Part shown: one piece after another, positions 26,892-36,782 of the stretch
How positions within the stretch are numbered: the first letter of the stretch is position 1
How the letters are laid out: every line of letters starts with the position of its first letter
Origin: an uncultured Clostridium sp.
GTDB taxonomy: Bacteria; Bacillota; Clostridia; Lachnospirales; Lachnospiraceae
DNA length: 64,000 nt
Direction of reading: 5' to 3'
Assembly (NCBI GenBank): GCA_945915475.1
Contig: CAMEFI010000006.1
Span: 42,757 to 106,756, forward strand
The notes under the pieces: generated by a model
What the model saw: only the letters and a program-made list of their open reading frames with translations
Told to the model about the DNA's origin: nothing
Databases searched by the model: none
Position numbers and translations under genes: made by a program

Positions 26892-27293
26892 CTATACAAT
26901 TACTGCCCCATCAATATTTGTAAATACATTACTATCATTAGAATCCTGATCCATTGCTGTGACAACTGTGTTATTTTTAATATTCACGATAAATGCAATA
27001 TTGTCCATCACAACAAGCGATTCCTGAATACTCTTTTCTTTGGCCTGTTTCACACCCGCATTCAACCGTTTCATCTGTTCCTCACTCAATGAAATATTTC
27101 TGCTCGATAAACGTTCATTTGCATGTTTAGAAAAATTCACGGTATCATTCCGGTTACTGACCTGTTCTAAAATCTGTTGAAAAGAAGATTCCTGTGAGGA
27201 TACAGGATTTCGTCGACTGCTCTTATTTGCATCCTGCAAATAGGTATCTTTCACCTGTTCAATCGACATAAAAGAATTCGATATCAGATCCAT
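26892..27293 (-). CDS. TIGR02530-type flagellar operon protein
   Basis: This 133-residue protein is found between flgD and flgE in Gram-positive flagellar operons (family TIGR02530 / 'flg_new'). The pattern VNFSKHANERLSSRNISLSE followed by a helix and VMDNIAFIVNIKNNTVVTAMD is typical. No export signal or membrane helix is seen. Function is not established. It lies 24 bases after flgD; a 6-bp stem with a 10-base loop lies in the 77-base gap before flgE. Confidence 0.85.
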   Translation of the reverse strand: MDLISNSFMSIEQVKDTYLQDANKSSRRNPVSSQESSFQQILEQVSNRNDTVNFSKHANERLSSRNISLSEEQMKRLNAGVKQAKEKSIQESLVVMDNIAFIVNIKNNTVVTAMDQDSNDSNVFTNIDGAVIV

Positions 27294-27316
27294 CTTATCG
27301 CCCCTCTTTCATAAGG

Positions 27317-27838
27317 TTATGCTTCCTGTATTGTCGTTTCATCTTCTTTTGTGTTATCATCCGTATTCGTACTTTCATCTGTACCTGTCTCATCATCCGT
27401 TTTACTTTGGTCGACCAAATGCTGCAAATAATCCAGACTCACAACGGAATCTAAGTAATCTGCCGGATAATATTCATTGTCCACATGAAAATAAGCTTTT
27501 CCATCCGTCATAGTAACATAATCCACAAGACCACTCACCTGTTTGATTTCACCGGTAGAATCCGGAACATTCAGTATTACATACTGTCCCGTCAGATTCA
27601 AAGCCTGATTTGATGATAAGGTTGCACTTAAATTCTGTAATTCTTCCACAGAAGAAAACTGTGCCAATTGCGACATATATTCTGTATTGCTTGTAGGTTC
27701 TAAGGGATCCTGATACTGCATCTGCGTAACAAGCAGCTGTAAAAATGCATCTTTATCCAAGCTGGAGCCGGATGAAGTATCCTTTGTTGACGCAACAGTA
27801 TTGCCTGCCATTGATGTATCAATCTTAACACCTGCCAT
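27317..27838 (-). CDS. flgD: Flagellar hook cap/assembly protein FlgD
   Basis: FlgD is the scaffold that caps the growing hook. The N-terminal export/cap motif is clear: LDKDAFLQLLVTQMQYQDPL followed by EPTSNTEYMSQLAQFSSVEE. The C-terminal part of this 173-residue form is short and ends in a Thr/Asp/Glu-rich tail, with no full FLN/tudor-like domain as in enteric FlgD, which is common in Firmicutes. It lies 14 bases downstream of fliK. Confidence 0.94.
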   Translation of the reverse strand: MAGVKIDTSMAGNTVASTKDTSSGSSLDKDAFLQLLVTQMQYQDPLEPTSNTEYMSQLAQFSSVEELQNLSATLSSNQALNLTGQYVILNVPDSTGEIKQVSGLVDYVTMTDGKAYFHVDNEYYPADYLDSVVSLDYLQHLVDQSKTDDETGTDESTNTDDNTKEDETTIQEA

Positions 27839-27852
27839 ATCTTCTCTCCTTT

Positions 27853-29352
27853 CTATGCGGTATAACTTACACTGCTTCCTGCAGCCCGCATTCGTTCCTG
27901 TTCTGCGTCATCATCTTCCGTCTCTTCCTCAATATCAGAAAATGATAACTTTCTTGATTTGCTACCTGCTTTGTTCTGTTCCTGCATATGTTGCTGCTCA
28001 TCACCTCTTTGAAAGCCTGTTGTGGAGACCATAACTTCAACCGCTTCAACCTTCAGTTCCTGATGTTCAAACGCCTCTTTCAGATTAGCCAGTCCATTCT
28101 CAATTGCCTGTTTTGCCTGCTCCGTCTCCGCTGCAATCCTTGCAGTCATCACGCCATCTTTGGAAATTACATGAATCTGAATCTTACCAAGATGTTCCGG
28201 ATATAACTGTAACTCCATGGAAGTCGCATTCTGGTTCATATGTACTTTAACCTGTTCAACTATCTGCTCCACCACCTGTTGTGGCTGAACTGCCTCATCC
28301 GGTTTTGCGATTGCTTCTACATTATTCAAAGCATCCTGAATATTCTGAAGGATTGGATTAGAAAAATCCTTTGCATCCGTAAATGATGATTCATAAGACT
28401 CCGGACTCCTCCATTCTGCTGAATCCTGTGATGATGTATTCTGTTGTGATTCACTCTTACTGTCACCTGAAGAACTTACCGGAATCGGCTCATTGCCTGT
28501 CTGGCTTGTCACAATTACTTCCGGCTCATCATTATTCACAATTGTACCTTTCACATTCTTCGGGTCATCCTGTAATTCAACTACCGGAACTTCTGTGATT
28601 GTTAACTCCGAAGTTACCAACACTGTAAGATTATCCACATCCATGTTTTCTAATGTTCCCAAAACATCCTCAACCGAAATATCTGTCTGCTCAAGAATCT
28701 GATTCCACTCTTCCATAAAATTCTGAAAATCCAGATTCAAATTCTCATTTGTAAGCAGGTCGGTTGGTTCTACCGAAAGATAATTCATGAAAAACTCTTT
28801 CATTCCATTTTGTGAAAGCAAATCCTGCACATCCATACCCATTGATTCCAGGCTATTCGTAACTTCTTCCGGCGAAATATGAAATTGGTTCATAATCAAC
28901 GTGAAAATATCTGATAAAACTGCTGCTAAATCATTTAACTCTTCATCTGAAATTCCACTGTCCAATTCAACAGATATGTTCTCCTCTTCCGTTTCACTCA
29001 CCGATACTCCATCAGCAGCAACCTCATTCAGATCTTTGTCTTCCACATCTTTTATCTCATCCGGTTGCTTCTTATCCGAATTATCCTTTTCATTTACAGC
29101 TTTTTTAGAAGAAGTATCTTTAACATCCTTTGTAGAAGCATTACCCGACTTATCCGATACATCCTTTGTCTTAATAGAATCTACTGCAGAATTCTTAGAA
29201 GTATCTGTCTTCACTTTATCAGAAGTATTTGCTAAAACAGCTGAAAAAACGGTTGCATCCGTCTCATCTTTTGAAGCGGCTGATGCATTCTGCATTGTAC
29301 CAGAACGAACCAAAAGCAAATTTGAAGTATTCACATTCTGGTTAACTATCAT
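27853..29352 (-). CDS. fliK: Flagellar hook-length control protein FliK
   Basis: FliK measures hook length and triggers the FlhB switch. The 499-residue protein has a Ser/Thr/Asp/Lys-rich disordered N-terminus and centre and a C-terminal Flg_hook domain with MELQLYPEHLGKIQIHVISK and ARIAAETEQAKQAIENGLAN. The start is the ATG ending at 29352, which has a GGAGG site 6 bases away. It sits between ylxF/motE and flgD as in B. subtilis. Confidence 0.93.
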   Translation of the reverse strand: MIVNQNVNTSNLLLVRSGTMQNASAASKDETDATVFSAVLANTSDKVKTDTSKNSAVDSIKTKDVSDKSGNASTKDVKDTSSKKAVNEKDNSDKKQPDEIKDVEDKDLNEVAADGVSVSETEEENISVELDSGISDEELNDLAAVLSDIFTLIMNQFHISPEEVTNSLESMGMDVQDLLSQNGMKEFFMNYLSVEPTDLLTNENLNLDFQNFMEEWNQILEQTDISVEDVLGTLENMDVDNLTVLVTSELTITEVPVVELQDDPKNVKGTIVNNDEPEVIVTSQTGNEPIPVSSSGDSKSESQQNTSSQDSAEWRSPESYESSFTDAKDFSNPILQNIQDALNNVEAIAKPDEAVQPQQVVEQIVEQVKVHMNQNATSMELQLYPEHLGKIQIHVISKDGVMTARIAAETEQAKQAIENGLANLKEAFEHQELKVEAVEVMVSTTGFQRGDEQQHMQEQNKAGSKSRKLSFSDIEEETEDDDAEQERMRAAGSSVSYTA

Positions 29353-29386
29353 ATCCTGCCTCCTTTCCATAAATAATATTAAAGTG

Positions 29387-30151
29387 TTATGGTATCAGCT
29401 TTTTAGTAACATTCGCGGCAAAGGCCGGATCCATCTCATTCATAACCTTTGCCCGCGCATCTGCCTTCATTGCTGACATGATAGATGCTACTGTGTCTAA
29501 ATCATTACTCATCTTTTCTAAAACTGCTGCCGCTTCCGCCGGTTTCATATTCTCATATGTCTTGGCAAGATCTTTCATCTCGGAATCTGACTGCTGCTCA
29601 GAAATCAACTGTCGATATATGGATTCAGCATTTGCTGCATCTATACTTTCATACCACTTAATATATGTATCGGCATCTGGAGCGTTTTCTCCATAGACTA
29701 TTTCGTTATAAAATTCTTCTTTTTGTTTTTGAAATTCATTCTGATTATCTTCAAAGACCTGAAGACGTTCTACCTGCTTCGTTAAATCTTCATTATTTTC
29801 TTTTAATTTTTTATTATTCTCCGTTAATTTGTCATTTTCAGACTCAAGTTGTTCAATCATTGCCTTTGCCTGGGAAAGAGTTGCAATCTTGTTATCATCG
29901 TCCGCTTCTTTTGCCTCTTCTTCCTGTTCTTCTTTCGACGGTGCCGGTAATATCTTGTTGATAACCGGAACATCTTTCAATACCGGTCGCAACACGGAGC
30001 TTCCAAAGCCACCAATATCAAACTTAATCAACGCCACAAGAATAGCAAGCCAAACAATTACAATCAATATCACAAAAAACACGGACAGAATTTTGCTTCC
30101 GATATTTTCTTCATCTTTATCTTTTTTTTCTAACCGTTCTTTTCTAGCCAT
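29387..30151 (-). CDS. YlxF/MotE-like membrane protein with C-terminal MgtE_N-like domain
   Basis: This 254-residue protein has an N-terminal transmembrane helix (about 22-45), a coiled coil (about 95-150) and a C-terminal helical repeat region, YENMKPAEAAAVLEKMSNDL ... ADARAKVMNEMDPAFAANV, resembling the MgtE intracellular/MotE domain. It occupies the position of ylxF between fliJ and fliK. Start is the ATG ending 30151 with GAGGAG 7 bases upstream. In related systems MotE-type proteins help the stator or disc; here function is inferred from family and context. Confidence 0.82.
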   Translation of the reverse strand: MARKERLEKKDKDEENIGSKILSVFFVILIVIVWLAILVALIKFDIGGFGSSVLRPVLKDVPVINKILPAPSKEEQEEEAKEADDDNKIATLSQAKAMIEQLESENDKLTENNKKLKENNEDLTKQVERLQVFEDNQNEFQKQKEEFYNEIVYGENAPDADTYIKWYESIDAANAESIYRQLISEQQSDSEMKDLAKTYENMKPAEAAAVLEKMSNDLDTVASIMSAMKADARAKVMNEMDPAFAANVTKKLIP

Positions 30152-30155
30152 AATT

Positions 30156-30611
30156 CTACTCCTCTTGTTCTGCACTGTGATTATACTGATAGCTATTCAA
30201 CTGATCAATCTCTTTCATTTCTTCCTGATTCAATTCCTGCAGGAATATCTCAAACTGTTTTTCTCTTAATTTTTCATGAATCTTTCTCTCCAGCATCGCT
30301 TCATTCATCTTTTGGATTGCCAGTTCTAACTCTTTCTGAATCTTTGAGATCACAGCCTTTTCGTTCACTATATATTCATCCATCAGAATAATAGCATTCT
30401 TGCATGTTTCAATCTCCAAAACATCAAGCTTTTCCTGTAACAAACGACGATACTCCACAAAATAAGATTCTTTTCTATTCTGTAAACTTACAAGTTTTGC
30501 CTCTTCTTCATTCAATCTGGATTGAACTGCCATATATTCCTGCTTGGCCTGTTCCTCTAGCTTATACTTAATATTTAATATATTTTGCATCCGGTAGATA
30601 AACTTTGCCAT
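30156..30611 (-). CDS. fliJ: Flagellar export chaperone/general chaperone FliJ
   Basis: This 151-residue highly helical protein forms one long antiparallel coiled coil, as FliJ does in the export ATPase (gamma-subunit-like stalk). Sequence shows heptad-like repeats and begins MAKFIYRMQNILNIKYKLEE, the usual FliJ start. It lies 11 bases after fliI and 4 before ylxF/motE. Confidence 0.92.
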   Translation of the reverse strand: MAKFIYRMQNILNIKYKLEEQAKQEYMAVQSRLNEEEAKLVSLQNRKESYFVEYRRLLQEKLDVLEIETCKNAIILMDEYIVNEKAVISKIQKELELAIQKMNEAMLERKIHEKLREKQFEIFLQELNQEEMKEIDQLNSYQYNHSAEQEE

Positions 30612-30622
30612 TGTAATCTCCC

Positions 30623-31939
30623 CTATTCCGCTTTATCTGCAAAAATATCAGACAACATGGATATTTCCTCTTCAAATTGATACTTACTATCCACATCCTG
30701 TTTCAGAAATTCATTTACTTTTCCAATCTTGGAGATTGCATAATCAATTTCCGGGTTGGAACCAGCCTTATATGCACCTATATTAATCAGATCTTCCGCT
30801 TCATTATAGGTTGCTAAAACATTCTTAAGTTCACCTGCTGCAGCCTTATGTTCCTTTGAAGCAATACCACTCATACATCTTGAGATACTTTGCAGCACAT
30901 CAATCGCAGGATAATGATTCTTATGACCTAACTTTCTCGAAAGCATGATATGACCGTCTAAAATACCTCGGGCGGTATCTGATATAGGTTCATTGAAATC
31001 ATCTCCATCTACAAGTACCGCATATAAACCGGTTATGGAACCCTTTTCCGAATTACCGGCACGTTCTAACACCTTGGGAAGTTCTGAATATACAGAAGGC
31101 GGATACCCTCTTGTAACAGGCGGTTCCCCGGAAGCAAGTCCGATTTCCCTTTGTGCCATACAGAAACGAGTCATATTATCCATCATTAAAAGTACATCCT
31201 TACCCTGATCCCTGAAATACTCTGCAATTGCCGTTGCAGTCTTTGCTGCCTTATTCCTTATCAGTGCCGGCTTATCCGATGTAGCGATCACTACAACCGA
31301 ACGTTTCATTCCTTCTTCTCCCAGATCCCGCTCAATAAATTCCCGAACCTCTCTTCCACGCTCTCCAATTAGTGCGATTACATTGATATCTGCTTTGGTA
31401 TTCCGTGCAAACATACCCATTAAAGTGGATTTGCCCACACCCGAACCGGCAAAAATCCCTATACGCTGCCCCTTCCCAACGGTAATCATACCATCTACAG
31501 CTTTCACTCCAAGAGGAAGCACCTCATCAATAATCTTACGTTTCAAAGCATCCGGCGGTGGCGCTTCAATGGGATAGGCTTGCGTCAAATGAAGAGTAGA
31601 CCCATCCATAGGTCTGCCAAGTCCGTCCAACGAATGTCCTAATAGCTCTTCTCCCACCATTACTTTTAATGGCTCCTGTGTATTCTCAACCAATGCACCC
31701 GGGCCTATTCCCTCCACACTATCAAAAGGCATCAGAAGTACATGATTATCACGAAATCCAACCACTTCCGCCATCACATGCTGCAATCCATCCTTCGATG
31801 TTATGATACATAAATCATTCAATTTACAAGGCGGTCCCACCGATTCCACGGTAAGTCCCACAATTTTTGATACTTTTCCCAATTCTGTCACAAAAGACTT
31901 CTGCAGTATCGAAAAATAAGGCTTGTAATCCAACTTCAA
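30623..31939 (-). CDS. fliI: Flagellar type III export ATPase FliI
   Basis: FliI powers and assists protein export. The 438-residue protein has the F1-ATPase beta-like fold: Walker A FAGSGVGKSTL (163-173), IGERGREVREFIERDLG, Walker B region KDVLLMMDNMTRF, and the conserved SGEPPVTRGYPPSVYSELP substrate-like loop. All motifs are intact. It follows fliH by 8 bases and precedes fliJ. Confidence 0.98.
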   Translation of the reverse strand: MKLDYKPYFSILQKSFVTELGKVSKIVGLTVESVGPPCKLNDLCIITSKDGLQHVMAEVVGFRDNHVLLMPFDSVEGIGPGALVENTQEPLKVMVGEELLGHSLDGLGRPMDGSTLHLTQAYPIEAPPPDALKRKIIDEVLPLGVKAVDGMITVGKGQRIGIFAGSGVGKSTLMGMFARNTKADINVIALIGERGREVREFIERDLGEEGMKRSVVVIATSDKPALIRNKAAKTATAIAEYFRDQGKDVLLMMDNMTRFCMAQREIGLASGEPPVTRGYPPSVYSELPKVLERAGNSEKGSITGLYAVLVDGDDFNEPISDTARGILDGHIMLSRKLGHKNHYPAIDVLQSISRCMSGIASKEHKAAAGELKNVLATYNEAEDLINIGAYKAGSNPEIDYAISKIGKVNEFLKQDVDSKYQFEEEISMLSDIFADKAE

Positions 31940-31947
31940 ATAATCAC

Positions 31948-32838
31948 CTATTCCTTTATCATCAAGCGAAGCGCTCTATTCAGGTTATCAAGTTGTACAT
32001 CTAACGACAGATTGACAACACCATTCTCTGTTTCAATCAAGCATTGCTTTTCAGCAAGTTTTGCATCTGCAAATAATTCCATATCTATATTGGGATTCCT
32101 TGCACCATAAATACGTTCTTTACAGTCAAAAAGCCATGAATAATCAGCTTCCGATACCCGGATCACAAAATGTTTACAGTCATCCAGATTTTTGACTGCT
32201 TCATTCACCATATATAATAAGGTATCTCTTTGACCATCCACCATAACACCTGTCACCTTCGGAACCATCTGGCATAACCATTCCACCATCTGCTGCTCCA
32301 TCATGGCAACAAATTCTTCTTTTTCTTTTTCAATCATTATTTGATGATCGTGAAGCGTTTCTTCTAAAGCCTGTTCTTTGGCCTGATATTCACCGGCAAC
32401 GGCTTCTAACCCTTCCTGATATCCCGCCTCATAACCATCTGACCGTGCTGCATTCTTCACCTGTTCTGCGTCATCATATGCTGAAGCTCTCATTTGTTCT
32501 GCTTCATCATGGGCCTGATTTACAATCTGTTGTGCATCCATTTTTGCCTGATTAATGATCTGCTGTGCACTCTCCTGAGCCGCCTGCTGGCGGTTTGAAG
32601 CATTATCTGCCTTGGCAATCAGCAAATTAACAGAGGGTTCCTCATCAAAATCATCAAGCTGTGCATCTTCAATCATAGCTTCTGCTAATACATCTTCCAT
32701 AGAAGCATCTTCCTGTGTTGCAGCTGCCTCCTGTATTGCTTCTTCAATTCCTTTAATTATCTTGTTATTATTTGCATCTATCACCATGGTCTTATCTTGT
32801 GAAAATGCAACAAATCCCGATTTGATCAGATTAGACAA
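31948..32838 (-). CDS. fliH: Flagellar export ATPase regulator FliH
   Basis: FliH inhibits and docks FliI. The ~296-residue protein has a helical, Ala/Gln/Glu-rich middle with FliH-type repeats (AQQIINQAKMDAQQIVNQAH) and a C-terminal V-ATPase subunit E-like domain (about 190-296). I propose a TTG start ending at 32838 (MSNLIKSGFVAF), 8 bases after GGAGGTGA; in-frame GTG codons to 32856 sit on the ribosome site. It overlaps the fliG end by 8 bases. Confidence 0.9.
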   Translation of the reverse strand: MSNLIKSGFVAFSQDKTMVIDANNNKIIKGIEEAIQEAAATQEDASMEDVLAEAMIEDAQLDDFDEEPSVNLLIAKADNASNRQQAAQESAQQIINQAKMDAQQIVNQAHDEAEQMRASAYDDAEQVKNAARSDGYEAGYQEGLEAVAGEYQAKEQALEETLHDHQIMIEKEKEEFVAMMEQQMVEWLCQMVPKVTGVMVDGQRDTLLYMVNEAVKNLDDCKHFVIRVSEADYSWLFDCKERIYGARNPNIDMELFADAKLAEKQCLIETENGVVNLSLDVQLDNLNRALRLMIKE

Positions 32839-33844
32839 TAATCTCGTCACCTCCACCGCGGGAAATTACAATCTCTCCAGTATCCTCTAGTTTCCGGATG
32901 ATATTGACAATCTTCTGCTGCGCTTCTTCGACATCTTTCAATCGTACAGGACCCATGTACTCCATATCTTCCTTGATCATAGTCGCAAGACGAGAAGAAA
33001 GATTATTAAAGATACAATTCTGTACATCTTCATTCGCATTTTTAAGTGCAATGGCAAGTTCACTATTATCCACTTCACGAAGGACAGTCTGAATTGCGCG
33101 GTTATCGAGACTTAAGATATCTTCAAATACGAACATCTTACGACGAATCTCATCTGCAAGTTCAGGTTCTTCAATTTCCAACGTCTCCATAATATGTTTC
33201 TCTGTACTTCGATCAACTGTATTCAGGATTGAAACAATAGCGTCCACTCCACCAACAATCGTATAATCCTGATTGACAAGGGATGATAGTTTCTTTTCTA
33301 AAACCTTCTCTACCTCTTTAATTACATCCGGACTTGTACGATCCATCAATGCAATACGTCTTGCAACATCTGCCTGTTTCTCCGGTGGCAGAGCACTGAC
33401 AACCGCCGCCGCCTGACTGGATGGAAGATAGGCAAGAATCAAAGCAATCGTCTGCGGATGTTCATCCTGGATAAAGTTAAGAAGCTGAGATGGATCCGCC
33501 TTACGCACAAACTCAAACGGACGAACCTGCAAGGAAGCGGTAAGTCTTCCGATCACATCTCGTGCTTTATCTTCACCTAATGCCTTGTCAAGTAACTCTT
33601 TGGCGTAACCAATACCGCCTTCTGCAATATACTGCTGTGCAAGACATACTTCATAGAATTCTTCTAACACCTGTTCTTTTACATCAGGGGGAACACTCCT
33701 TGTATTGGCAATCTCTAAGGTTAATGCTTCAATTTCATCTTCCTTTAAATGCTTAAAAATACTAGCTGACTTTTCAGGGCCTAATGAAATTAGTAAAATT
33801 GCTGCTTTTTGTGCACCCGACATCTCATCATCGTACATTGCCAT
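32831..33844 (-). CDS. fliG: Flagellar motor switch protein FliG
   Basis: FliG is the torque-generating rotor protein linking FliF to the C ring. The 337-residue protein has the N-terminal FliF-binding domain (GAQKAAILLISLGPEKSASI), the middle EHPQ-motif domain (DEHPQTIALILAYL) and the C-terminal charged-ridge domain (RRKMFVFEDILSLDNRAIQ and VLREVDNSELAIALK). Typical length. It follows fliF by 27 bases. Confidence 0.98.
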   Translation of the reverse strand: MAMYDDEMSGAQKAAILLISLGPEKSASIFKHLKEDEIEALTLEIANTRSVPPDVKEQVLEEFYEVCLAQQYIAEGGIGYAKELLDKALGEDKARDVIGRLTASLQVRPFEFVRKADPSQLLNFIQDEHPQTIALILAYLPSSQAAAVVSALPPEKQADVARRIALMDRTSPDVIKEVEKVLEKKLSSLVNQDYTIVGGVDAIVSILNTVDRSTEKHIMETLEIEEPELADEIRRKMFVFEDILSLDNRAIQTVLREVDNSELAIALKNANEDVQNCIFNNLSSRLATMIKEDMEYMGPVRLKDVEEAQQKIVNIIRKLEDTGEIVISRGGGDEIIV

Positions 33845-33871
33845 TTTTCTTCCTCCATATCTATCTTTCCA

Positions 33872-35488
33872 TCAATCCCAATCATCATTCAACCAGTTAC
33901 GAAGCAATAAAGCCACTTCTTCCGGATTCTCGTCCACAAAATGTTCAATCTGTTGTCTGGTTGCCGATTTATCACTAAATTCAATATCCTCTAAGCTTTG
34001 ATTTTCTTTCGTTGTGGCAAGCAATGCCTCTACAGAAAGCTCCGGTTCAAGCTCTGTAACCTCTACCGGTTTCATTCCCTTAAATACAACAAAGCATAAT
34101 AATGCAACAATCAAAATTGCTAAAACAAACTGTAAATAATTGGTTGCAATTTCTGCCGGTGTAGTCTCTTTCGGATAGAAAATAGGAACCTCATAAGCAC
34201 GAACTTCAATATTATCCGCAGAAAATCCCGTGGCCTTTTCCACCAGCGATGACATCTCATCATCTAATTCAATTGCTTTTCTCTCGCTATTCTTTTCCTG
34301 GAATTCGTCAAAACTGGTACCCTTTAACTGTCCTGTTTTCTTCATTTGTGCTTCATCATAAATAACATACTTACTAAGAACAACCGCTATTGTGGAATTA
34401 TCCTTATTCACTGTTCCAATTGCCTTAGTGGTATTGGTCGTAGTGACGCTGTCATTATACTCTTCTTTTATAACATTGGCACTGCTATTTCCTGCTGTTC
34501 CATTCAGAATCTCATAGTCCTGTATCTGTCCGTCATTAGAATCCGTACCCGGAATTCCCGATGTACCATCTGTATTCGTTGCGTCATAGTAATAATAACT
34601 TGTCTTAGGTCCTGTATCCTCTTCTTCATCATCTGTGTAATGGTGCTCATCTACAATCTGCTGTTCATCCAGATCGATATCTAAATTGGCTGTTACCTCT
34701 GCATCATTGTAGACACCGGAACTAATCATGAGACTGCGAACTCTGTCTTCTAAATTACTGGTAACCTGATCCGCTATCTTGATAGCCGCAGATGCACTGC
34801 CTGCCGCAGTTTTGGAGCTTCCGTCACCACCAAATAAAAGTGCACCGGTCTGGTCAATGATCCGAATGCAATCAGTAGTGGAATTCCCAAGGGATGTTGC
34901 AACATAATTTGCAATTCCTTCCACACTGCTCTCTTCAAAATCCTTTGTGGTAATCAGCAATACACTTGCTGATGCTTCCTTATCTGCAGACAATAAGGAA
35001 TTCGTCTTATCCGGTATTGTAATCTGAACCGAAGCCTGTTTGACGCCTTCAATCTGCTCTAATTCCTTTCCAATATCATTCTGTTTGACAATCTTCTGTT
35101 TTAATTGGCGTTCACTATCCGTTGTGGACATGCTGTTATTAAAAAGCTTATCCCAATCATCATTTGCATTGGTTGCTATATTATTCTCACCAAGAGCTAA
35201 TCTTGCAGCAGACTCTAATTTCTCATCCACCGTAAATGTCAACCCGTTGCCAGACACCTCATGGGCAATTCCCGCATCCGTAAGCACCTGATCCGCAGAT
35301 GCCGCATCACTTGTATTCTCAAATGTAACAAGTTCCACATATTTCGTACGATTCAGCAACACAATAAGCGCCACCAATGTAAAAATCACTGCTGCCGAGA
35401 TTGTAATAATCAACGTTTTCTGTTTGCTTGTAAACCGATTCCAGAATTCAACCAGTTTCGTCTGAATGGACTTCACCCTATCTAACAT
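33872..35488 (-). CDS. fliF: MS-ring protein FliF
   Basis: FliF forms the membrane ring on which the flagellum is built. The 538-residue protein has N-terminal TM helix (about 26-45), the periplasmic RBM domains with EQIEGVKQASVQITIPDK and SASVLLITTKDFEESS, a Ser/Asp/Gly-rich linker, a second TM (about 447-465), and a C-terminal FliG-binding end ending LLRNWLNDD. It is 23 bases downstream of fliE. Confidence 0.97.
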   Translation of the reverse strand: MLDRVKSIQTKLVEFWNRFTSKQKTLIITISAAVIFTLVALIVLLNRTKYVELVTFENTSDAASADQVLTDAGIAHEVSGNGLTFTVDEKLESAARLALGENNIATNANDDWDKLFNNSMSTTDSERQLKQKIVKQNDIGKELEQIEGVKQASVQITIPDKTNSLLSADKEASASVLLITTKDFEESSVEGIANYVATSLGNSTTDCIRIIDQTGALLFGGDGSSKTAAGSASAAIKIADQVTSNLEDRVRSLMISSGVYNDAEVTANLDIDLDEQQIVDEHHYTDDEEEDTGPKTSYYYYDATNTDGTSGIPGTDSNDGQIQDYEILNGTAGNSSANVIKEEYNDSVTTTNTTKAIGTVNKDNSTIAVVLSKYVIYDEAQMKKTGQLKGTSFDEFQEKNSERKAIELDDEMSSLVEKATGFSADNIEVRAYEVPIFYPKETTPAEIATNYLQFVLAILIVALLCFVVFKGMKPVEVTELEPELSVEALLATTKENQSLEDIEFSDKSATRQQIEHFVDENPEEVALLLRNWLNDDWD

Positions 35489-35511
35489 TGTATACTTCCC
35501 TGCCCTTTATG

Positions 35512-35826
35512 TTAAATTTGCATATTCATCAATTCTTTGTATGCCTCTAATGCCTTATTTGTAACTTTAACCGTATACTGCAAAGAGATATTGGCTTTCT
35601 GTTGTGCAATTGCAAGATCATGTACACTTGATGAATACCCCAGTGCAAAATTCATCTCTGACTCTTCTGCTGCATCCTGTAATGCATCGGTCTCTTTATA
35701 CATTTCAACTGCTGAATGAAACAGATTATCAAATGCTGTATTCTTCGCTACTGTAACATCTTCTGTATTTGATGCACCATATATTGAATTTGCCAAATCA
35801 ATATTCTGTACCCCCGATACTGCCAT
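35512..35826 (-). CDS. fliE: Hook-basal-body complex protein FliE
   Basis: This 104-residue protein links the MS ring to the rod. The ending YSSSVHDLAIAQQKANISLQ and TVKVTNKALEAYKELMNMQI are the FliE signature. It is exported by the flagellar apparatus, with no signal peptide. Its place between flgC and fliF is standard. Confidence 0.95.
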   Translation of the reverse strand: MAVSGVQNIDLANSIYGASNTEDVTVAKNTAFDNLFHSAVEMYKETDALQDAAEESEMNFALGYSSSVHDLAIAQQKANISLQYTVKVTNKALEAYKELMNMQI

Positions 35827-35854
35827 ATATCATTCACCTATCCATTTCCTAATA

Positions 35855-36295
35855 TTATTTGAATAATTCTAATCCCTTTGACGCAATTGCCTTAGATGCA
35901 TTAAATGCTGTTGCATTGGCTTCATACGATCGGCTCGCATCAATCAGATTTGTCATTTCCGTCACCGTATTCACATTTGGCAATGTGACATATCCATTCT
36001 CGTCCGCATCCGGATGATTGGGATCATATGTCATTGCCCCTTCGCTTGTATCCTCCACAATAGAAGTAATCTTTACACCATGGGGATGATAAGTTTCTAA
36101 TTTATTGCATAAAATATGATCAAAAGATGCATTGGAATTTTCCTGAAATACAACCGTCTTCCGCTTATATGGTTCACCATTTTCATCTCTGGTCGTATTT
36201 ACATTTGCAATATTCTCGGAGATAATATCCATTCTGGTTCTCTGTGCTGTCATACCTGAAGCAGATACATTCATTGCATTAAAAATGCCGCTCAT
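35855..36295 (-). CDS. flgC: Flagellar proximal rod protein FlgC
   Basis: This 146-residue rod protein has the N-terminal rod signature (FNAMNVSASGMTAQRTRMDI followed by SENIANVNTTRD) and the C-terminal DASRSYEANATAFNASKAI motif typical for FlgC. It lies 16 bases downstream of flgB. Length and motifs are complete. Confidence 0.97.
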   Translation of the reverse strand: MSGIFNAMNVSASGMTAQRTRMDIISENIANVNTTRDENGEPYKRKTVVFQENSNASFDHILCNKLETYHPHGVKITSIVEDTSEGAMTYDPNHPDADENGYVTLPNVNTVTEMTNLIDASRSYEANATAFNASKAIASKGLELFK

Positions 36296-36311
36296 AATTT
36301 ATTCCCCTTTC

Positions 36312-36704
36312 CTAATTTGATAACACTGTCTTATATCTTGCAAATTCCTGGCCAATCTGTTCTAGCAACGCATTATATCGAATCTGGTTTTCTGCAAGAT
36401 AAGCACTCTCCGTATCAATATCTACATTGTTACCATCTAAGCGATAAGAAAGTGTAGAGTGATCCGTATATATCATTCCCCCAAAATCAGAAAGATGCGT
36501 ATTCACCTCTGCAACACGGTTATCTAATGATTCTGGCCCAATCATTGCCTGTTCTAGATAATTCTCAAAGGATACATCCTTTCTCTTGTAATTCGGTGTA
36601 TCAACATTGGCTATATTATTGGATAATATTTCGTTTCTGGAGTTTGCAGCATCTGCCGCTTTATCCAAAACATTGATATAATTATAAATGTTCGTGTTAA
36701 TCAT
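36312..36704 (-). CDS. flgB: Flagellar proximal rod protein FlgB
   Basis: This 130-residue rod protein has the ANSRNEILSNNIANVDTPNY motif near its start and a C-terminal ENQIRYNALLEQIGQEFARY helix. It is the first gene of the flagellar array, with a GGGAGG Shine-Dalgarno. The 90 bases to codY contain the codY terminator but I find no convincing sigma-A or sigma-28 promoter; it may depend on read-through or on an unrecognised promoter. Confidence 0.97.
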   Translation of the reverse strand: MINTNIYNYINVLDKAADAANSRNEILSNNIANVDTPNYKRKDVSFENYLEQAMIGPESLDNRVAEVNTHLSDFGGMIYTDHSTLSYRLDGNNVDIDTESAYLAENQIRYNALLEQIGQEFARYKTVLSN

Positions 36705-36731
36705 ACGCTACCTCCCTCTAAACAGATTATC

Positions 36732-36782
36732 AAAAAACAATAGCAAAAGACTTCTGAGTAATCTCACAAATCCTTTTGCTAT
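36732..36782 (-). terminator. Intrinsic terminator of codY
   Basis: The minus strand has a 10-bp stem (arms 36773-36782 and 36740-36749), with a small internal GAG/CTC pairing in the loop, followed by TG and six T (36732-36737). It lies between codY and flgB and separates the regulator gene from the flagellar array. Confidence 0.8.
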